From: Thermohalobaculum sp963822985 | GTDB lineage: Bacteria; Pseudomonadota; Alphaproteobacteria; Rhodobacterales; Rhodobacteraceae | Direction of reading: 5' to 3' | DNA length: 64,000 bases | NCBI GenBank assembly: GCA_963822985.1 | Contig: CAWGJU010000010.1 | Span: 62,001-126,000 of the forward strand | The notes under the pieces: model-generated | Database searches by the model: none | Seen by the model: the letters and a program-made list of their open reading frames with translations, nothing else | Told to the model about the DNA's origin: nothing | In this document: piece after piece, positions 58,661 through 64,000 of the stretch | Layout: each line of letters starts with the position of its first letter | Position numbering within the stretch: position 1 is the first letter of the stretch | Position numbers and translations under genes: made by a program

Positions 58661-61600
58661 CTATTCCGCGGCAACATCGGCCAGGGGGAGTCCCTCCAGC
58701 CGGTCCTCGAGCTCGTCGCCCGCCTCGCGCAGCGCGGCCAGCGTGTCGTCGTCGGGCGTCCAGTAGGCGCGCTCCTGCGCCTCGATCAGCCGGTTCGCCA
58801 TGCGGGCGCTCGCGGCGGGGTTCAGCGTCGGCCAGCCGCCGGCGCATGGCGGCGTCCAGCACGAAGGTCTCGGTCAGCCGCTGGTAGACCCACGGCTCGA
58901 CCTGACCCGTGGTGGCCGACCAGCCGACGGCGTTGGTCACATGCGCCTCGATCTGGCGGACGCCCTCGTGGCCGTGGCTCAGCATGCCCTCGTACCATTT
59001 CGGGTTGAGCGCGCGGGTCCGCGTCTCCAGCGCCACCTGCTCGCTCAGCGTGCGGACCTTGCCGTCGCCGCGCGTCTGGTCCGAGATGTAGATCGGCGCC
59101 GCCGGCGCCGCGGGCGCGGGCGACGGCGCGGCCGACCCCGCCCAGCGTGTCGAAATAGTGGTCGATGGTGGTGACGCCGAGCTCGACCGATTCGAGGTTC
59201 TGATAGGCCAGGTCGACGCGCGCCAGCACCGCCTGCAGCAGCTCGGGCCGCGCTGCCGGCCTCGCCAGTCCGGCCGTAGGCGAAGCACTTGCGGCGCTGG
59301 AAGGTCTCGGCCAGCTCGTCCTCGTCGCGCCCAGGCGCCCGAGTCGACCAGCAGGTTGACGTTCGACCCATAGGCGCCGTCGGCGTTCGAGAAGACGCGC
59401 AGGCCGCGGATTCGAGGTCGCACCTCGCTCGCTCGGCCTGCGCCAGCGCATGGGCGCGCACGAAGTTCTGCTCGACCGGCTCGTCGGCCGTCGCCGCCAG
59501 CCCAGGCGGCCTCGGCCAGCATGCGCGTCTGCAGCGGCAGCAGGTCGCGGAAGATGCCGCTCAGCGTCATCACCACGTCGATGCGCGGTCGGCCCGAGCT
59601 CCTCCAGCGGCACCAGCTCGGCGCCGCAGAGCCGGCCATAGGAGTCGAAGCGCGGCCGCGCGCCCATCAGCGCCAGCGCCTGGCCGATCGGCCCGCCCTC
59701 GCTCTTGAGGTTGTCCGCGCCCCACAGCACCAGCGCGACCGAGCGCGGCAGCCCGTGACCCTCGGCCAGGTGCCGCGCCAGCAGCCGCTCGGCCTGCCGC
59801 GCGCCGTCGGCCAGCGCAAGGCCGAGGGCATCCGGAACGGGTCGAAGGCGTGCAGGTTGCGCCCCGTCGGCAGCGCCTGGGGCGCGCGGATCAGGTCGGC
59901 GCCCGGCGCCGGCCGGATGAAGCCGCCGGCCAGCGCGTGCAGCAGCGCGGGCGTCTCGCTGTCGGCCTTCAGGTGGCCCTCGGCCGCCGCCAGGTCCGCC
60001 TCCGGCACCGCCTCGGCCATCAGCGCCAGCAGGTCGGCGCGGGCGGCGTCGGAGGGCGGCCGGCCGACGACGTGCAGCCCGTGCGGGATCAGCGTCCCCT
60101 CGAACTCGAGCACCGCACGCCAGAGCCCGTCGACCGCCGCGTCGTCGGCGCCGACGGCGCAGGTCGAGCTCGTCCGCCTGCGCCCGGATGATGGCGGCGA
60201 GCTCGGCGCGCTCGCGGCGCATCGACCGCCTGCCCGCGCCACCGGTCGAGCGACGCCTTGAGCTCGACCAGCCCCTTGTAGAGCCCGGCCTTCGCCACCG
60301 GCGGCGTCAGATGCGTGACGATCGTCGCCGCGCCGCGCCGCTTGGCCAGCGCCCCCTCGGAGGGGTTGTTCATCGCGTAGAGGTAGACGTTCGGCAGGTC
60401 GCCGATCAGCCGGTCGGGCCAGCAGTCGGGCCCGAGGCCCGCCTGCTTGCCGGGCATGAACTCCAGCGCGCCGTGCATGCCGAAATGCAGCGCGACATGC
60501 GCGCCGAAATCCTCGCGCGATCCAGCGGTAGAAGGCGGCGAAGGCGTGCGTCGGCGCGAAGCCGCGCTCGAACAGCAGCCGCATCGGGTCGCCCTCGTAG
60601 CCGAAGACCGGCTGCACGCCGACGAAGACGTTGCCGAACTGCGCGCCGAGGACGAAGACGCCGCCGCCGTCCGACTGGTGCCGGCCGGGCGCGGGCCCCC
60701 AGACGGCCTCGATCTCGGCCAGATGCGGCTCGCGCGCCACCAGCTCGTCGGCCGGGATGCGCGCCGCGACGTTGGCCGGCCTGGCCATAGCGCGGCGGCG
60801 TTGCCCTCCAGCACCGCGGCGCGCAGCCCGTCGACGCTCTCGGGCACCTCGACCTCGTAGCCCTCGGCGCGCATCGCGATCAGCACGTTCCAGAGCGATT
60901 CGAAGACGCCCAGATGCGCCGCCGTCCCGACCGCGCCGGCATTCGGCGGAAAGCCGTAGAGCACGACGGCGACCTTGCGCTCGGCGACGCGCGCCGCGGC
61001 GCAGCCGCACGAGCTTCGCGACCCGCCGGGCGAGCACCTCGCAGCGCTCGGTGCAGGCCAGCATGGCGCGAGCGCCGGTCTCGGCGTCGGTCTCGCAGCG
61101 CCGCACGCAGCCGGTGCAGACCCCGCCGACCGCGTCGCTGCGGCCGCCGAAGACGATCGGCCCGGTGGCGCCGTCGATCTCGGGAATCGCGACCATCATC
61201 GTCGCCTCGACGGGCGAGAGGCCGCGGCGCCGGCGCGCCACTGCTCGATCCGCTGGAACTCGAGCGCGTGCGCGGCGATGTAGGGCACGTCGAGCGCCGC
61301 CAGCGCCTCCTCGGCCGCCGCCGGTGTCGTTGTAGGCCGGGCCGCCGACCAGGCTGAAGCCGGTCAGCGAGACCAGCGCGTCGATGCGCGTCCGGCCTTC
61401 GGCGCGGAAGAACGCGTCGATCGCCGGTCGGGAATCCAGCCCCGCGGCGAAGGCCGGGATGACTCGCAGCCCCCTGGCCTCAAGCGCCGCGATCACGCCG
61501 TCATAGTGCGCGGTATCGCCCGCCAGCACATAGGCGCGCATCAGCAGCAGCCCGACCGTGCCCTTCGCCGTAGGCTGGGTGCTCGCACCCACCGCCCCCG

Positions 61601-62322
61601 GCAGGTCGTCCAGCTCCTCGGTCACCCGCGCCGCCAGCGAGGGGTGGTAGAGCCCGACCTCCGGGTACTCGACCGGCGCCGCCGCCTCGGTGCGCCCGCG
61701 CAAGGCCGCGCGCGGGCCGGTGGCATAGCGGTCGATGAGGAACCGCACCATGGCGGCGACGTTGTCGTCCGACCCCGCCATCCAGTACTGCATCGTCAGG
61801 AAATAGGCGCGCAGGTCCTGCGCCGTGCCCGGGATGAAGCGCAGGATCTTGGGCAGCCGCTTCAGCATGCGCATCTGCTGCGCGCCGGACGAGGCCCCCT
61901 TTTTCGTGCCGCCGCGCAGCCGCTTCAGCAGCGCCATCGCGCCGCTGTCGGCTGTCGGCCATGCGCAGCCGGCCCATGCGGGTCAGCCGGATCACCTCGC
62001 CCGCCGCCATGCAGCCGACGATCGCGTCGCAGTCCGGTGCCCGCGCCTCCAGCGCCGGCAGGATCGCGCGGATGTGCTCGTCTAGGAACAGCATCGACGC
62101 GAAGATGACGTCGCCATGGGCCAGGTCGGCGCGGGCCCGCTCCAGCGCCGCCGGGTCGGACGCCCATTCGGCGGCCGCGTGCAGCGAGAGCTCCAGCCCC
62201 GGGATCTCGCGCTGCAGCCGCGCCCGCGCCCGCTCGACCGGCGCCGCCAGATGCGCGTCGAGCGTCACGATGACGACCCGCACCGGGACTGGTGCCGGCC
62301 TCACTGAGCGGTCAGCGTGCAT
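58661..62322 (-). CDS. bchH: Magnesium chelatase subunit H (frameshifted)
   Basis: About 1220 residues; ATG at 62322 overlaps the bchB end by 11 bases. Porphyrin-binding catalytic subunit that inserts Mg into protoporphyrin with BchI and BchD. Recognised pieces: FASMLFLDEHIRAILPALEA, GTVGLLLMRAYVLAGDTAHY, LYGFPPNAGAVGTAAHLGVF and KPEMVRGHAEPRPRG-type end segments; ends EDRLEGLPLADVAAE. At least ten indels. Around 61571-61596 a family A palindromic repeat lies inside the gene and adds a short GAVGASTQPTAKG stretch. Confidence 0.92.
61571..61596. repeat. Family A palindromic repeat inside bchH
   Basis: TAGGCTGGGTGCTCG then CACCCACCGCC, 25 of 26 positions identical to the intergenic copy at 7055-7080. 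It is translated on the minus strand as AVGASTQPTA, apparently in frame. Confidence 0.7.
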
Positions 62323-63836
62323 AATGGGCCTTGGCGTCATACAGCGTCTCGATGTCGATGAGGGCGCGGCCGCGCTCGGCGGCGAAGGCCTCGGTGTTCC
62401 GCCGCGCCTTGCCGCGCACGAAGAACGGGATCTTGCGCAGTTCCTTCTCGGCATCCGCCGACCAGTTCGGCGCGCCCGGCTCGTTCGCCGGCGCAAGCGC
62501 CGCGATCTCGGCCGCGCCGTGCGTCCCCAGATGCGAGGCGCCGGCCGCGTCGTTGAACTCGAAATCCTCGCGGAACATCGCCAGCAGGTGCTCCTCCAGC
62601 CCCATGACCAGCGGATGCACCAGCGTGTCGAAGAGGACGTTCGCGCCCTCCCATCCCATCACGGGCGAGTAGCGGGCCGGGTGGTCCTGCACGTGGAACG
62701 GCGCCGAGATGACGGCGCAGGGGATGCCCAGCCGCTTGGCGATGTGGCGCTCCATCTGCGTGCCGAGGATCAGCTCGGGGCTCAGCCGCCGCGATCGCCG
62801 CCTCGACCTCGAGGTAGTCGTCGGCTGATCAGCGGCTCGACGCCGTAGCCCTTGGCGGCGGCGCGGACGTCGCGGGCGAACTCGCGGTTGTAGGCGCCGA
62901 GGCCGACCACCTCGAAGCCGATCTCCTCGGCGGCGACCCGGGCCATGGCGATGGCGTGCGTGGCGTCGCCGAAGACGAAGACCCGCTTGCCGGTCAGGTA
63001 GGTCGAGTCGACCGAGCGCGACCACCAGGGCAGCCGCAGCTCCGGCGCCGTCGAGGCCGGGCGCCGGATCGACCCCGGCCAGCCCGGCGACCTCCTCGAC
63101 GAAGGCCCGCGTCGCCGACGCGCCGATCGGGGTCGTGCGCGTGAAAGGCTGGCCGAGCGTCTTCTCCAGATGGCGCGCGGCCAGCTCGCCCGTCTCGGGG
63201 TAGAGCAGCACGTTGAACCCGGCCGCGCCCAGCCGGGCGATGTCCGCCGGGCTGGCGCCCAGCGGCGCCACGACGTTGACCCGCACGCCCAGCCGCTCGA
63301 GCAGGCCGACTGATCTCGGCGACGTCGTCGCGATGCCGGAAGCCCAGCGCCGTCGGCCCCAGGATGTTGCAGGACGGCGCCTCGTCGCGCTCGCACGGCC
63401 CCGCCAGGTGCCGGACGATCTGGTAGAAGGTCTCGGCCGCCCCCCAGTTCTCCTTGCGCTGGTAGGACGGCAGCTCCAGCGGGATCACCGGCACCGGCAG
63501 GTCCAGCGCCTGCGCCAGCCCGCCGGGATCGTCCTGGATCAGCTCGGCCGTGCAGGACGCGCCGACGATCATCGCCTGCGGCCGGAACCGCTCGTAGGCC
63601 TCGGCGCAGGCCGTCTTGAACAGCGTCGCCGTGTCGGCGCCCAGATCGCGCGCCTGGAAGGTGGTGTAGGTGACCGGCGGCCGGCGGTCGCGCCGCTCGA
63701 TCATCGTGAACAGCAGGTCGGCATAGGTGTCGCCCTGCGGCGCGTGCAGCACATAGTGCAGGTCCCGCATCGCGGTCGCGACGCGCATGGCGCCGACATG
63801 CGGCGGCCCCTCGTATGTCCAGACCGTCAGCTTCAT
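62312..63836 (-). CDS. bchB: Dark-operative protochlorophyllide reductase subunit B (frameshifted)
   Basis: About 508 residues. Starts MKLTVWTYEGPPHVGAMRVA; later ERDEAPSCNILGPTALGFRH, YLTGKRVFVFGDATHAIAMA, LGIPCAVISAPFHVQDHPAR and MGWEGANVLFDTLVHPLVMG. Ends RALIDIETLYDAKAHYAR. Frame breaks near 63310, 63050, 62820 and 62790. Forms the catalytic heterotetramer with BchN. ATG overlaps the bchN stop (ATGA). Confidence 0.92.
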
Positions 63837-64000
63837 ACCGCCAGCCTCCAGCCGCGCGCCGGCGGAGCGGCCGGGCGAACAGCTCGGCCAGGTCGCCCGC
63901 CTGCTCGTAGCCATGCACGGGCGAGAAGACCAGCTCGATGGCCCATTTGGTCGCCAGCCCCTCGGCCTCGAGCGGGTTGGCGAGGCCCAGCCCGCAGACC
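63833..64000 (-). CDS. bchN: Dark-operative protochlorophyllide reductase subunit N, 3' end only
   Basis: The last 55 codons: VCGLGLANPLEAEGLATKWA, then IELVFSPVHGYEQAGDLAEL and FARPLRRRA, the standard BchN end. One indel just before the stop, which overlaps the bchB start. The gene continues beyond the right edge of the window. Confidence 0.85.
   Translation of the reverse strand, partial: GLRAGPRQPARGRGAGDQMGHRAGLLARAWLRAGGRPGRAVRPAAPPARGWRLAV

Noticed and set aside
51351..64000. Programmed frameshifting or true pseudogenes in the bch/puh genes
   Set aside because: Indels are scattered without slippery-site pattern and occur in almost every gene, which fits assembly error better.

Overview
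The window is GC-rich alphaproteobacterial DNA from a phototroph. It carries an RNase E gene of the type with a long insertion in its S1 domain, and a bacteriochlorophyll superoperon in the usual alphaproteobacterial order (bchN-bchB-bchH-bchL-bchM-lhaA-puhA-puhB-puhC-orf-acsF-puhE-hemA). Many genes are broken by single-base indels, especially rne and 51.4-64 kb. These look like assembly errors, because each broken gene resumes in another frame with good family similarity.

Layout. Positions 1-3.9 kb hold the rne leader and rne. Positions 4-38.3 kb are an accessory catabolic region: two ketopantoate-reductase-like enzymes, three enoyl-CoA hydratases, two acyl-CoA dehydrogenases, a CaiB-type CoA transferase, two TauD/TfdA dioxygenases, a lone molybdenum hydroxylase subunit, dodecin, MmgE/PrpD, a tartrate-dehydrogenase-like enzyme, WrbA, LeuCD-like dehydratase subunits, a CitE-like lyase with an amidohydrolase, an amidase, a PEP-mutase/isocitrate-lyase-family enzyme and a 4-hydroxybutyryl-CoA-dehydratase-like HpaB-family protein. 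This part probably serves degradation of organic acids, CoA thioesters and amides. Two families of GC-rich palindromic repeats lie in its gaps.

A tRNA-Lys(CTT) at 38.46 kb is followed by a truncated, frameshifted hsdR. Right at the broken end of hsdR begins a compact photosynthesis cassette (39,993-45,050): a second puhA-puhB-puhC on the plus strand converging tail to tail on pufC-pufM-pufL on the minus strand. Both outer ends carry the same control design, a TGTCA-N8-TGACG palindrome (PpsR/CrtJ type) overlapping a TTGACG-N16 promoter. No pufB/pufA (LH1) genes flank pufLMC, and the canonical puhABC is also in the window at 53.6-55.5 kb. The cell therefore encodes two H subunits and two PuhB/PuhC pairs, with one set packaged with its own L, M and tetraheme cytochrome. 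This self-contained second reaction-centre module is the main finding.

Beyond it, 45.3-50.0 kb holds a dimethylglycine/sarcosine-dehydrogenase-like FAD-GcvT protein and malate-CoA ligase mtkAB (serine cycle, C1 metabolism). These converge on hemA, the last gene of the canonical superoperon, which runs leftward from 64 kb. That superoperon makes ALA (hemA) and carries Mg-chelatase H, the methyltransferase, the oxygen-dependent cyclase, the dark-operative protochlorophyllide reductase LNB and assembly factors. The aerobic cyclase AcsF implies pigment synthesis under oxic conditions.
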